This document shows positions 38,753 to 47,415 of a DNA stretch of 64,000 nt, in pieces. The DNA lies in NCBI RefSeq assembly GCF_030538495.1, contig NZ_JAUNTW010000006.1, positions 1 to 64,000 of the forward strand, read 5' to 3'. The translations under genes and the position numbers were made by a program. Source of the DNA: Paracoccus sp. (in: a-proteobacteria) (GTDB lineage Bacteria; Pseudomonadota; Alphaproteobacteria; Rhodobacterales; Rhodobacteraceae). The notes under the pieces are model-generated. The model was not told the origin of the DNA. It was given only the letters and a program-made list of their open reading frames with translations, and did no database searches. Every line of letters starts with the position of its first letter. Positions within the stretch are counted from its first letter, which is position 1.

Positions 38753-39079
38753 TTAGACGCTGCGGATCAGTTTGTGATCCAGCACCCGCAACACCACGGC
38801 CAGATCATGCCCGCGTTTCAGGATGCGGCCATCCATTCCAATCACGGCATAGGCCCCCTGCGCCGCCCGCAGCCGGGGGCGTTTTTCGATGCGATACAGC
38901 GGATGTTCGGTCGCGCGGCGAAACACGCTGAAGACCGCGACATCGCGCAGAAACGACATGGCGTAATCGCGCCATTCCCCCGCCGCCACAAACCGGCCAT
39001 AGGTGGACAGGATCAGCCCCAATTCGCGCCGGTCAAAGACCACGCGGTCAGGGTCAGGAATGGGCGGGGCGGTCATCAT
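38753..39079 (-). CDS. DUF2794 domain-containing protein
   Basis: Small cytoplasmic protein, 108 aa, covering the whole DUF2794 domain typical of alphaproteobacteria: VVFDRRELGLILSTYGRFVA, GEWRDYAMSFLRDVAVFSVF, YRIEKRPRLRAAQGAY and LKRGHDLAVVLRVLDHKLI. No known activity. Convergent with the broken DUF6636 gene with only 11 bp between the ends. Confidence 0.88.
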   Translation of the reverse strand: MMTAPPIPDPDRVVFDRRELGLILSTYGRFVAAGEWRDYAMSFLRDVAVFSVFRRATEHPLYRIEKRPRLRAAQGAYAVIGMDGRILKRGHDLAVVLRVLDHKLIRSV

Positions 39080-39130
39080 AGCCCGATGGTGGCACCGCCC
39101 GCGCCCATTCGCAACCGGCTTCGCAACGGA

Positions 39131-39406
39131 TCAGTAACAGCCGACCCGTTCAATCCGCCCGCTGCGTCCGGTTTCGATATTCAACCGGTCGGGGCGGAAA
39201 TCCGACGTCACCGCATCATCCGGCCCGATCAGGCGCGTGCCGATGGGAAAGCTCATGCGGGCCACAGCCTCGCGCGGTTGGCCGACCAGCCCTTGCAGCC
39301 CGTCCGCACCGCAGGTTTTCAGATCGGGTTCCGCGGGGGCGGTTGTCACGGGGTCACAGGCGGCCAGCGTCAGCGCAGCGGCCAAAAAAGCAATCGGTTT
39401 CATCAT
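39131..39406 (-). CDS. I78-family peptidase inhibitor-like lipoprotein (short)
   Basis: Lipoprotein of 91 aa: signal MMKPIAFLAAALTLAAC, lipidated Cys17 in LAAC. Mature domain CGADGLQGLVGQPREAVARM, GTRLIGPDDAVTSDFRPDRL and GRIERVGCY matches the potato-inhibitor-like I78 family, whose members block serine proteases. Start codon is one of two consecutive ATGs. It follows its longer paralogue directly, with one base between them. Confidence 0.82.
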   Translation of the reverse strand: MMKPIAFLAAALTLAACDPVTTAPAEPDLKTCGADGLQGLVGQPREAVARMSFPIGTRLIGPDDAVTSDFRPDRLNIETGRSGRIERVGCY

Positions 39407-39407
39407 C

Positions 39408-39893
39408 TTATCCACAATCCACCTTGGTGATGTTGCCCGACGCGTCCAGTCGGAACACGATGCGGTTGGGGTCATAATCCTGGGGTTCGATCCCGCGATA
39501 TTCCACCACGCGATAGACGCGGGTCAGTTCCAGATTGGGGATCGTGCGCCCCGGCTGACCGACAGAGGATCGGTAATTGCTGGCCCCGCACAGATCGGGC
39601 TGGCGTTCCTGCAACCCGGCAATGCCGGTTGCTGCGGCGGGCGCGGGGGCCGGATCATCGGGCGTCATCGCAACCGCCGGAGCCGACGCGACCGACGCCA
39701 CCGGCATCTGCGGCAGCGTCATTTGCGGGATCCCCGCCGCCCCCGCGACCGGGGCCTGTGCGGGCGCGGCAACCGGCGCGGGCATGGGGGCCGACATGGG
39801 CGCCGGCACCGGACCGGCCAGATGCGGCGGGTTAAAGACACAACCGGCCAGAACGGCACAGGCAAAAACAGCAAGGGGAATACGGAACGGCAT
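39408..39893 (-). CDS. I78-like lipoprotein with Pro/Ala-rich linker
   Basis: Lipoprotein of 161 aa: signal MPFRIPLAVFACAVLAGC with lipobox LAGC. Residues 25-90 are a low-complexity Pro/Ala spacer (PAPMSAPMPAPVAAPAQAP). The C-terminal 60 residues (DLCGASNYRSSVGQPGRTIP, YDPNRIVFRLDASGNITKVD) have the I78 layout, as in the shorter neighbour. The spacer would carry the inhibitor domain away from the membrane. Tandem paralogues, likely one operon. Confidence 0.78.
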   Translation of the reverse strand: MPFRIPLAVFACAVLAGCVFNPPHLAGPVPAPMSAPMPAPVAAPAQAPVAGAAGIPQMTLPQMPVASVASAPAVAMTPDDPAPAPAAATGIAGLQERQPDLCGASNYRSSVGQPGRTIPNLELTRVYRVVEYRGIEPQDYDPNRIVFRLDASGNITKVDCG

Positions 39894-40008
39894 GGTCGGG
39901 GGCGAAACCTCTGGGACGTGTTGGCCCCATTCCTATACCACCCACGCGCGCGGGAAAAGCGGCGCAGCGGGACACATTTTCTTCAGCCGTCAACGGACTG
40001 TTCATGAT

Positions 40009-40050
40009 TTTGCGTTAAAAGGGCGGGAAATCTGGCCCTTTGGTCGCAAA
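40009..40050. promoter_or_regulatory. Palindrome upstream of glutamate dehydrogenase
   Basis: Symmetric element: TTTGCG (40009-40014) and CGCAAA (40045-40050) outside, AAAGGGC (40018-40024) and GCCCTTT (40035-40041) inside, with equal 3-nt spacers on both sides and a 10-nt loop. It lies 52 bp upstream of the ATG and is a candidate operator or leader hairpin for the gene. Confidence 0.5.
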
Positions 40051-40101
40051 TTGCCTAGCGTGACGGGCAGACGGACCCGAATCATTTTGTAGGAGGACTG
40101 C

Positions 40102-41526
40102 ATGTCCAACACCGTTTCATTCCGCGACTCTGTTGACCGGATGTTCACCCATGCCGCTGGGCTGATGGGGCTGACCCCGGGGCTTGAAGAAAAAATCCGC
40201 GTCTGCAATTCCACCTATACCGTGCGGTTCGGGGTGCGTTTGCGCGGGGATATTCAGACCTTTACCGGCTATCGGTCGGTCCATTCCGAACATATGGAAC
40301 CGGTCAAAGGCGGCATCCGCTATTCGCTGGACGTGAATCAGGACGAGGTTGAGGCTCTGGCCGCGCTGATGACCTATAAATGCGCCTTGGTCGAGGTGCC
40401 GTTTGGCGGGTCCAAGGGCGGTCTGTGCATCGACCCCCGCGCCTGGACCGAAGAGGAACTGGAACGCATCACCCGCCGGTTCACCTATGAATTGTCGCGC
40501 CGCAACCTGATTTCGCCGTCGCAAAACGTCCCCGCCCCCGATATGGGAACCGGCGAACGGGAAATGGCGTGGATGGCCGACGCCTATAAACGGCTGCATC
40601 CCGATGACATCAACGCCAAGGCTTGTGTCACTGGTAAGCCGCGCCATGCGGGCGGCATTGATGGCCGGGTCGAGGCGACAGGCCGCGGCGTCCAATATGC
40701 CGTGCGCGAATTTTTCCGCCATCACGACGTGATGCAGCGCGCCGGTCTGGAAGGCCCCTTGGCCGGGAAACGCATCATCGTGCAGGGTCTGGGCAATGTG
40801 GGCTATCACGCCGCGCAATTCCTGTCGGTCGAAGATAAGGCGCTGATCACCTGCGTCATCGAACGCGACGGCGTGATCCGCAACCCGCAGGGCATCAATA
40901 TCGACGCGCTGCGCGGCCATATCCGCGCCACCGGCGGCGTCAAAGGATTCACCGGCGGCGAATTCAGCGAAGACGGATTGCGCGCCCTGGAAGATGACTG
41001 CGACATTCTGATCCCCGCCGCCATCGAAAGCGTCGTCACCGCCAACAATGCCGACCGCATCAAGTGCAAATTGCTGGTCGAGGCCGCAAACGGTCCCGTC
41101 ACCGCCGACGCGGACGAGATTCTGAAACGCAACGGCGTGGTCATCATCCCCGACATGTATGCAAACGCCGGCGGCGTCACGGTGTCCTATTTCGAATGGG
41201 TCAAAAACCTGTCGCAGATCAGCCTTGGCCGTCTGGAACGCCGCCACGAAGAGGCCCGCGCCCGGATGCTGGTCGAAGAACTGGAACGCCTGTCCGCCGA
41301 TTCGGGCCTGAACTGGACCCTGTCCAAGGGGTTCAAATCCAGCTTCCTGACCGGTGCCGATGAATTGGAATTGGTGCGGTCGGGTCTGGACGACACGATG
41401 CGCGAATCCTTTGGCAAGATGAAAGAAGTCTGGGTGAACAACGCCAAGGTCGATGACCTGCGCACCGCGGCCTATGTCGTGGCAATCCGGCGGATTTCCA
41501 ACGTCTATAATTCGTTGGGTCTGTGA
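40102..41526 (+). CDS. Glu/Leu/Phe/Val-type glutamate dehydrogenase
   Basis: Oxidative deamination of glutamate to 2-oxoglutarate, 474 aa. Substrate domain with MEPVKGGIRYS and VEVPFGGSKGGLCIDP (catalytic Lys/Asp environment), PAPDMGTGEREMAWMADAY, then the Rossmann domain GKRIIVQGLGNVGYHAAQFL; the C-terminal helix includes YANAGGVTVSYFEWVKNL. Strong AGGAGG site (40092-40097). Monocistronic; repeat copy 6 follows 12 bp after the stop. The cofactor (NAD or NADP) cannot be fixed from the sequence. Confidence 0.95.
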   Translation: MSNTVSFRDSVDRMFTHAAGLMGLTPGLEEKIRVCNSTYTVRFGVRLRGDIQTFTGYRSVHSEHMEPVKGGIRYSLDVNQDEVEALAALMTYKCALVEVPFGGSKGGLCIDPRAWTEEELERITRRFTYELSRRNLISPSQNVPAPDMGTGEREMAWMADAYKRLHPDDINAKACVTGKPRHAGGIDGRVEATGRGVQYAVREFFRHHDVMQRAGLEGPLAGKRIIVQGLGNVGYHAAQFLSVEDKALITCVIERDGVIRNPQGINIDALRGHIRATGGVKGFTGGEFSEDGLRALEDDCDILIPAAIESVVTANNADRIKCKLLVEAANGPVTADADEILKRNGVVIIPDMYANAGGVTVSYFEWVKNLSQISLGRLERRHEEARARMLVEELERLSADSGLNWTLSKGFKSSFLTGADELELVRSGLDDTMRESFGKMKEVWVNNAKVDDLRTAAYVVAIRRISNVYNSLGL

Positions 41527-41538
41527 TTTTGGCGGCGT

Positions 41539-41611
41539 GGCTGGGGGCGTTGCCCCCGGCCCGTCCCGGGCCTCCCCCAGAGTATTTTGGCACAGAAGAA
41601 GCTGGAAGGTG
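41539..41611 (-). repeat. Dispersed intergenic repeat (copy 6, minus strand)
   Basis: On the minus strand CTTCTTCTGTGCCAAAATAC, then TCTGGGGGAGG and GGGGGCAACGCCCCC. The last hairpin serves as terminator for the glutamate dehydrogenase gene. Confidence 0.8.
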
Positions 41612-42517
41612 TGAGGGGGCGGGGCGGCGGCTCTGGGCGGCTAACAGCGGCGCATGGCAGCGATCCCGCGGCGAAAAGTCCGATGTGGTTTTCCTATGGC
41701 GCCGATGGACGCTGGTTGGTCTGCCGTCTGGGGCGCGTTGCGCGATTGCGGGGCACTGATCGCCGGACCACGAAATCACGTTCATGAGGCGTCAGGCTTG
41801 CGATTTCAGGCACGAACATCCCACCCCGAAGGGCCGAAGGCTCCTGTCGGAGCTTCGCTTGCGCGGCCGGATGGGCTGTCACGATTGCCGTTCCTGTGCA
41901 TCCATGCGCCAATATCGTCCAAGAAACAGGCGCGGTTTTGTCAGGGTGTCGTGGGCGCATCGACTGGGGCGCGGGTGTGCTGATCGGGGCGGTTCATATG
42001 TTAACATCTCTCAAGGTTGCGTGTGGTGAAACCGCTTTGGTTCTATCCGACGCGCGCATACTGGGCGGCATGCTCGCGGGTCGCTGTCGGCGCGCCGTTT
42101 GCCAACGACCCCATCACGCGGGACAGATGGCCACGCGATAGTGGCGGGCAGATGGCAGCGGTTCTGTCGGTGGTTCATAAGGGTTTGCGCGGTTGTGTCG
42201 CAGATTGAGCGCGGGTGCAGATTTCACGGCCTTTACCCGTGTGGCCGATACGAGCCGGTTCGTCGGTGGCTCCGAACGGTTGGTGCGGTCGTGTCGTAAC
42301 TTGGGCGCAGGGGCAGTCTCGGCGCGGTTTCCCGGTGAGGGCGATGCACAGACATGCGGCTAGACGGTGTCACACCTATCGGGCGCACGAATTGCGGCGG
42401 GGTGTTGCTGATGCGGTCCGGTTTGCTTGTGACTTTGGGCGGTTAGTGCGTTGAAATTGCGCCTATCGCGCCGGCGTATCTCGGACGCCTTTCCAAGCGT
42501 TGCCCGGTTGCATCCCC
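41612..42517. other. G/T-rich gene-free region with degenerate repeats
   Basis: About 900 bp without a believable gene on either strand: open frames are short, lack ribosome sites and have no recognisable segments. The top strand is visibly rich in G and T. Two related 75-bp stretches begin near 42161 and 42253 (shared core GTCGGTGG.TC and GTGTCG.A..TTG.GCGC). This may be decayed coding DNA or a remnant of repetitive sequence. Confidence 0.5.
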
Positions 42518-43462
42518 TTATCGCGGGGCGGCGGCGCGGCGCAGGCGGTCGTTGATGGCCGCGCCAAGGCCGTGATTGGGGATCGGTGCAACCGAAATCG
42601 GGCGGCCCATGCGGTCGGCGCGGCGCAGGGTGTCGAACAGGCGGGCGGCGGCCTCGGTCAGGTTGCCGGTGGCGGACAGGGTGAAATCCCCCGGTTCGCC
42701 AAAGGCGATGAAGGTTTCGCCCGCACGCGGCACCGCATTCAGACGCAGCGTGGCTTTGGGGGCATAGTGGCTGGTCAACTGACCCGGCGCGTTCGGGGCC
42801 ACCGGGTCGCCGTCATGCCGCGTCAGGTCGTATCCCAGCACGGCGGCAACATCTTCGGCCGCGATGCCGCCCGGACGCAGCAGCACCGCGCGCCCCTGAT
42901 TCCATCCGATGATCGTGGATTCCACCCCCACGCCGCAGGCCCCCGCATCTAGAACGGCGGCGATGCGGGTGTCCAACCCTCCGTCCGGGTCCAGAACATG
43001 CGCCGCCGTGGTCGGGCTGATCCGGCCCGACGCATTGGCCGACGGTGCCGCGACCGGCCCGCCAAAGGCACGCAACAGCGCCTGCGCCGCCGGATGCGCC
43101 GGGACGCGCAGGCCCACCGTATCCAGCCCCGACGTGACCAGCGACGCCACCCCCGCCCCGTCCCGCAGCGGCAGAACCAGCGTCAGCGCCCCCGGCCAGA
43201 ACGCCGCCGCCAGCCGTCGCGCATCATCGGAAAACATCGCCAGCCCCTGCGCCGCCGCCAGATCCGGCACATGCACGATCAGCGGGTTGAACGACGGCCG
43301 CCCCTTGGCCGCGTAAATCCGCGCGACCGCCGGGCCGTTGCGGGCATCCGCGGCCAGCCCATACACCGTTTCCGTCGGCATCGCGACCGTCTGCCCCTGC
43401 GCCAGCAACGCAGCGGCGCGGGCAATCCCCGCCGGGTCATCCTTCAGTCGTTCGGTTTTCAT
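42518..43462 (-). CDS. tsaC: L-threonylcarbamoyladenylate synthase (Sua5 type)
   Basis: First enzyme of the t6A tRNA modification, 314 aa. YrdC domain in the N-terminal two thirds: TVAMPTETVYGLAADARNGP, KGRPSFNPLIVHV and SANASGRISPTTAAHV; the C-terminal Sua5 domain adds about 100 residues (TSHYAPKATLRLNAV marks the linker). Divergent from the acyl-CoA dehydrogenase gene across 91 bp. Confidence 0.93.
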   Translation of the reverse strand: MKTERLKDDPAGIARAAALLAQGQTVAMPTETVYGLAADARNGPAVARIYAAKGRPSFNPLIVHVPDLAAAQGLAMFSDDARRLAAAFWPGALTLVLPLRDGAGVASLVTSGLDTVGLRVPAHPAAQALLRAFGGPVAAPSANASGRISPTTAAHVLDPDGGLDTRIAAVLDAGACGVGVESTIIGWNQGRAVLLRPGGIAAEDVAAVLGYDLTRHDGDPVAPNAPGQLTSHYAPKATLRLNAVPRAGETFIAFGEPGDFTLSATGNLTEAAARLFDTLRRADRMGRPISVAPIPNHGLGAAINDRLRRAAAPR

Positions 43463-43553
43463 AGCTTACGCGCGGTTTGGGTTGAGCCTGTCGCAAAGGC
43501 CCCTAAAATACCGCCATAGTCGCGCGCCACGCGATTGCCAAGAGGAGGACCAG

Positions 43554-45251
43554 ATGACCTATAAGGCGCCCGTCGAACAGATCGACTTTATCCTGACCCA
43601 TGTGGTTCCCTATGCCGATCTGGCCGCGACCGATACCTTTGCCGAAGCCGGGCCGGACACCGCCCGCGCCATTCTGGCCGAGGCGGGCAAGATGGCCCAG
43701 AACGTGCTGGCGCCGCTGAACCCGAATGGCGATCACACGCCCGCGCGGCTGGAAAATGGCGCGCTGCGGTCGTCGCCCGGATTCGACGCGGGCTTTGCCG
43801 CGATTGCCGAAGGCGGCTGGATCGGGCTGGCCGCGAACCCCGACTATGGCGGGATGGGGTTGCCGCAGGCGCTGAATATGTCGGTGGCGGAAATGATGTC
43901 GGGGGCCTGCCTGTCGCTGCAACTGAACCCCATGCTGACGCAGGGCCAGATCGAGGCGTTGGAACATCACGCCAGCGACGATCTGAAATCGCTGTATCTG
44001 CCCAAACTGATTTCCGGCGAATGGTCCGGCACGATGAACCTGACCGAACCGGGCGCGGGCAGCGATGTGGGCGCGCTGACCACGCGGGCCGAACGCGCGG
44101 ATGACGGCACCTATCGCATCACCGGGCAAAAGATTTTCATCACCTGGGGCGACAGCGATGTGACCCGGAATGTCTGTCATCTGGTGCTGGCGCGTCTGCC
44201 CGATGGTGCCGCCGGCACGCGCGGGATCAGCCTGTTCATGGTGCCGAAATTCATCCCCGATGCCGACGGCAAACCGGGCGTGGCCAACAGCCTGAAAACC
44301 GTCAGTCTGGAACACAAGCTGGGGATTCACGGCAGCCCGACCTGTGTCATGTCCTATGACGGGGCGACCGGCTGGCTGGTGGGCGACGAACACAAAGGCA
44401 TGGCCGCGATGTTTACGATGATGAACTGCGCCCGTCTGGGGGTGGGGATGCAGGGCGTCGGCGTGGCCGAAGCCGCGCTGCAAAAGGCCGTCGCCTATGC
44501 CCATGACCGCAACCAGATGGGGCCGATCATCCAGCATCCCGATGTGCGCCGGATGCTGGCAACCGCCCGGGCCGAGGTCTTCGCCGCCCGCGCCATCGGT
44601 CTGGCCTGCGCCACGGCGATTGATCTGGAACGCGCGACCGGCAATGCCGACCACGCCGCCCGCGCGGCGTTTCTGACCCCGATCGCCAAGGCCTATGGCA
44701 CCGATGTCGGCATCCGCGTGGCCGATACCGGCGTGCAGGTGCATGGCGGCATGGGTTTCATCGAAGAAAGCGGCGCGCCCCAATATCTGCGCGATGTGCG
44801 GATTACGTCGATCTACGAAGGCACGAACGGGATTCAGGCCATGGATCTGGTCGGGCGGAAACTGGCGGATGGCGGCGATGCGGCCATGCGGCTGCTGGAT
44901 GAAATTCTGGACGGCGCCAAAGCGGCCCAGGGTGATCATCCCGATCTGGCCGACGCGCTGTGGCAGGCCGCCGAAACCCTGCGCGAAGCGACGCAGGCGC
45001 TGTTGGATCGCGCTTTGCCCGAACGCTTTGCGGGGGCGGTTCCGTATCTGATGGCCTTTGCGCGGGTCTTGGGCGGGCATTACCATCTGCGCGCGGCGCA
45101 GGCCGGGGGGGCGTCGCATCGCGCGCTTGCGCAGGTGTTCATGGCCCGCATCCTGCCCCGCAATGCCGGTGATCTGGCCGAGGCCGTGGCCGGTCTGGAC
45201 GATCTGACCGCGATCAGCGATGCGGCACTGGCGGGCGATTTCGGCGCGTGA
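43554..45251 (+). CDS. Acyl-CoA dehydrogenase with C-terminal extension
   Basis: FAD enzyme of 565 aa. FAD/substrate segments MNLTEPGAGSDVGALTTRAE and KIFITWGDSDVT, C-terminal catalytic glutamate near ITSIYEGTNGIQAMDLVGR, then an extra domain of about 120 residues. This layout is shared with DmdC (methylmercaptopropionyl-CoA dehydrogenase) and several broad acyl-CoA dehydrogenases, so the substrate is not decided. ATG 43554 follows GAGGAGGA. The MBL-fold gene starts within its stop (GTGA). Confidence 0.9.
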   Translation: MTYKAPVEQIDFILTHVVPYADLAATDTFAEAGPDTARAILAEAGKMAQNVLAPLNPNGDHTPARLENGALRSSPGFDAGFAAIAEGGWIGLAANPDYGGMGLPQALNMSVAEMMSGACLSLQLNPMLTQGQIEALEHHASDDLKSLYLPKLISGEWSGTMNLTEPGAGSDVGALTTRAERADDGTYRITGQKIFITWGDSDVTRNVCHLVLARLPDGAAGTRGISLFMVPKFIPDADGKPGVANSLKTVSLEHKLGIHGSPTCVMSYDGATGWLVGDEHKGMAAMFTMMNCARLGVGMQGVGVAEAALQKAVAYAHDRNQMGPIIQHPDVRRMLATARAEVFAARAIGLACATAIDLERATGNADHAARAAFLTPIAKAYGTDVGIRVADTGVQVHGGMGFIEESGAPQYLRDVRITSIYEGTNGIQAMDLVGRKLADGGDAAMRLLDEILDGAKAAQGDHPDLADALWQAAETLREATQALLDRALPERFAGAVPYLMAFARVLGGHYHLRAAQAGGASHRALAQVFMARILPRNAGDLAEAVAGLDDLTAISDAALAGDFGA

Positions 45252-46273
45252 TCCGCACGCCATTCGATACGCCGCCCGGCGCGGGACAGGCCGTGACCGT
45301 CGCGCCGGGGGTGCTGTGGATGCGGTTGCCTCTGCCGATGGCTCTGGATCACGTCAACGTCTTTGCGTTTGATGATGACGACGGCTGGACGGTGGTTGAT
45401 ACCGGGTTCGACACCCGCAAAACCCGCTCGATCTGGGATCAGTTGCGCGCGGGACCGTTGCAGGGCCGCCCCATCCGCCGCGTCATCGGCACGCATCACC
45501 ACCCCGATCATATCGGGCTGGCCGGGTGGTTCATGGCAACTGACGGGGCCGAGTTTCTGATCAGCCGCACCGCATGGTTAACCGCGCGGATGCTGACGCT
45601 GGACGAACAGGACCGCGCCAGCCCGCAGGCTTTGGCCTTCTGGCGGCGCGCGGGGATGCCCGCCGACATGCTGGACCGGCGGGCGGCGGAACGGCCCTTT
45701 AACTTTGCCGATGTGGTGCATCCGATCCCGTTGGGCTTCACCCGGCTGGAGGCCGGGGCGACCGTCACATTCGGGCGGCGCAGGTGGCGCGTCACGATGG
45801 GGCATGGTCACGCGCCCTGTCATGCGGTGCTGTGGTCGCTGGATGATGATCTGGTGATCGGGGGCGATCAGCTGCTGGCGTCGATTTCGCCCAATCTGGG
45901 GGTGTATCCGACGGAACCCGGGGCCGATCCGGTGGGCGAATGGCTGGACAGTTGCGCATCCCTGGCCGAATTGGCACAGCCGCAGCATCTGGTTCTGCCG
46001 GGGCATAAGCTGCCCTTTACCGGCCTGCCCACGCGGCTGCGTCAGTTGATCGACAACCACAGCGCCGCACTGGACCGCCTGCACGCCGCGTTGCGCGACC
46101 AGCCCCGAACGGCGGTCGATTGTTTTGACATTCTGTTCAAACGCCGCATCGGGGACGGCGAATACGGGCTGGCCTTGGTGGAATCGGTCGCGCATCTGAA
46201 CCATCTGGCGCGGCAGGGGCGCATCACCCAAACCGGCGAAACGAACGGCGCAGCACTGTGGGGCGTGACATAG
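45248..46273 (+). CDS. MBL-fold metallo-hydrolase
   Basis: Metallo-beta-lactamase-fold protein of 341 aa. Zinc motif THHHPDHIG near residue 84 and a later GHGHAPCHAVLWSL plus LPGHKLPF. GTG start overlaps the acyl-CoA dehydrogenase stop by 4 bp, showing translational coupling; it probably hydrolyses an acyl-CoA or related thioester product of the same pathway. No signal peptide. Confidence 0.88.
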   Translation: MIRTPFDTPPGAGQAVTVAPGVLWMRLPLPMALDHVNVFAFDDDDGWTVVDTGFDTRKTRSIWDQLRAGPLQGRPIRRVIGTHHHPDHIGLAGWFMATDGAEFLISRTAWLTARMLTLDEQDRASPQALAFWRRAGMPADMLDRRAAERPFNFADVVHPIPLGFTRLEAGATVTFGRRRWRVTMGHGHAPCHAVLWSLDDDLVIGGDQLLASISPNLGVYPTEPGADPVGEWLDSCASLAELAQPQHLVLPGHKLPFTGLPTRLRQLIDNHSAALDRLHAALRDQPRTAVDCFDILFKRRIGDGEYGLALVESVAHLNHLARQGRITQTGETNGAALWGVT

Positions 46274-46321
46274 CCGCCGCAATCCGGTATCGCACAACCA
46301 GACAACGACGCGAGGAACATC

Positions 46322-46474
46322 ATGGCCCAACATCACGACGTGACCGAACACAAACATGGTTCGATGGACATCAGCGAACATCAGCGCACCTATGCGGGCT
46401 TTATCCGTGGGGCGGTCTGGGTGTCGGTCCTGTCGATTGCGGTGCTGGTGTTTCTGGCACTGGCCAATTCGTAA
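46322..46474 (+). CDS. ctaH: aa3-type cytochrome c oxidase subunit IV (50 aa)
   Basis: Very short membrane protein. A soluble start [20 protein letters not shown] is followed by the family line [10 protein letters not shown] and one helix [18 protein letters not shown]. This matches the bacterial aa3 oxidase subunit IV family (ctaH of Paracoccus denitrificans), which is not needed for catalysis. It lies 48 bp after the MBL gene. Confidence 0.85.
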   Translation: MAQHHDVTEHKHGSMDISEHQRTYAGFIRGAVWVSVLSIAVLVFLALANS

Positions 46475-46488
46475 ACACGGGTAACATC

Positions 46489-47091
46489 ATGAAACGCCGG
46501 ACCTTTATCGCCGCGGCTGTGCCGGTCGCGCTGTCGGCCTGTGGCGCGCAAAACATCTGGGCCACGGATGAAGAGGTGCGGCGCGTCCGCTATGTCTCGC
46601 CGGAACCGCCGTCGATCACGCTGCTGACCGTCATCGGGATCCCCCGTGGCGAAGGCGGTCATTCCGCCCTGATGATCAATGGCAGTCAGCGCGTGATCTA
46701 TGACCCGGCGGGCAGCTGGCACCACCCGCATATCCCTGAACGCAATGATGTTTTGTATGGGATCACGGACAGCACCAAATATTATTACATCGACTATCAC
46801 GCGCGTTCGACCTATTGGGTGGCCGAAGATACGATCCCGGTCACGCGCGAGGTTGCCGATCTGGCGATCCAGCGGGCCGAGGCGAACGGCGCGGCAAACA
46901 AAATGTTCTGCGCGGTCGAATCGGGTAAGGTGCTGTCCGGCGTGCCGGGGTTCGAAACCGTGCCGCGCGGGTTTTCGCCCATCCGGCTGCGGGAATGGTT
47001 CCTGCGTCAGCCCAATGTTCAGTCGCGCCAATACCGCGACGGCGACGTGTCGCGCCTGCACAACGTCACCATCCTGAACAAAGAACGCTGA
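46489..47091 (+). CDS. Lipoprotein with possible permuted papain-like fold
   Basis: Exported lipoprotein of 200 aa. N-terminus MKRRTFIAAAVPVALSAC ends in lipobox LSAC; the double-Arg lead could also use Tat. The mature part has IPRGEGGHSALMINGSQRV and later ANKMFCAVESGKVLSG. A GH...C order of this kind occurs in circularly permuted NlpC/P60 hydrolases, so an amidase role is a guess only. Placed 14 bp after the oxidase subunit IV gene; ends tail-to-tail with azlD with no gap. Confidence 0.7.
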   Translation: MKRRTFIAAAVPVALSACGAQNIWATDEEVRRVRYVSPEPPSITLLTVIGIPRGEGGHSALMINGSQRVIYDPAGSWHHPHIPERNDVLYGITDSTKYYYIDYHARSTYWVAEDTIPVTREVADLAIQRAEANGAANKMFCAVESGKVLSGVPGFETVPRGFSPIRLREWFLRQPNVQSRQYRDGDVSRLHNVTILNKER

Positions 47092-47415
47092 TTATCCCAG
47101 CAGATACAGCATGGCGGCCAGCGTCCCGGCGCCGGCCACAATCGCCGCCAACAGATTGCGCGTCAGCATCCCGACCGCGACGGTGACCCCGGCGGCGATC
47201 AGGCGCGCGGGGTCCAGTTGCCCATCGGTCGCGGCGGGCCAGACGACCAGCGGCGCGACCAAAGCGGGCAGCACCGCCACGGGGGTATAGCGCAGCATCC
47301 GCGTAACCCAACCCGGCAAAGCGCGGTTGCCCAGCACGCCCAGAAACGAATACCGGATCAGAAACGTGCCGACGCCCAGCACGATGATGACGGCCCATAT
47401 GGTCAGATCGCTCAT
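47092..47415 (-). CDS. azlD: AzlD family branched-chain amino acid exporter subunit
   Basis: Small membrane protein of 107 aa with three to four helices: MSDLTIWAVIIVLGVGTFLI, RYSFLGVLGNRALPGWV, LPALVAPLVVW and a C-terminal helix. Partner of AzlC in branched-chain amino acid export. Start overlaps the azlC stop by 4 bp. Confidence 0.9.
   Translation of the reverse strand: MSDLTIWAVIIVLGVGTFLIRYSFLGVLGNRALPGWVTRMLRYTPVAVLPALVAPLVVWPAATDGQLDPARLIAAGVTVAVGMLTRNLLAAIVAGAGTLAAMLYLLG

Noticed and set aside
41523..42454. Chain of short plus-strand frames after glutamate dehydrogenase
   Set aside because: Each is under 110 codons, frames overlap each other, and none resembles a protein family.
43503..45263. 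586-codon minus-strand frame opposite the acyl-CoA dehydrogenase
   Set aside because: Shadow frame with repeated HG and QIG patterns and no recognisable motif.
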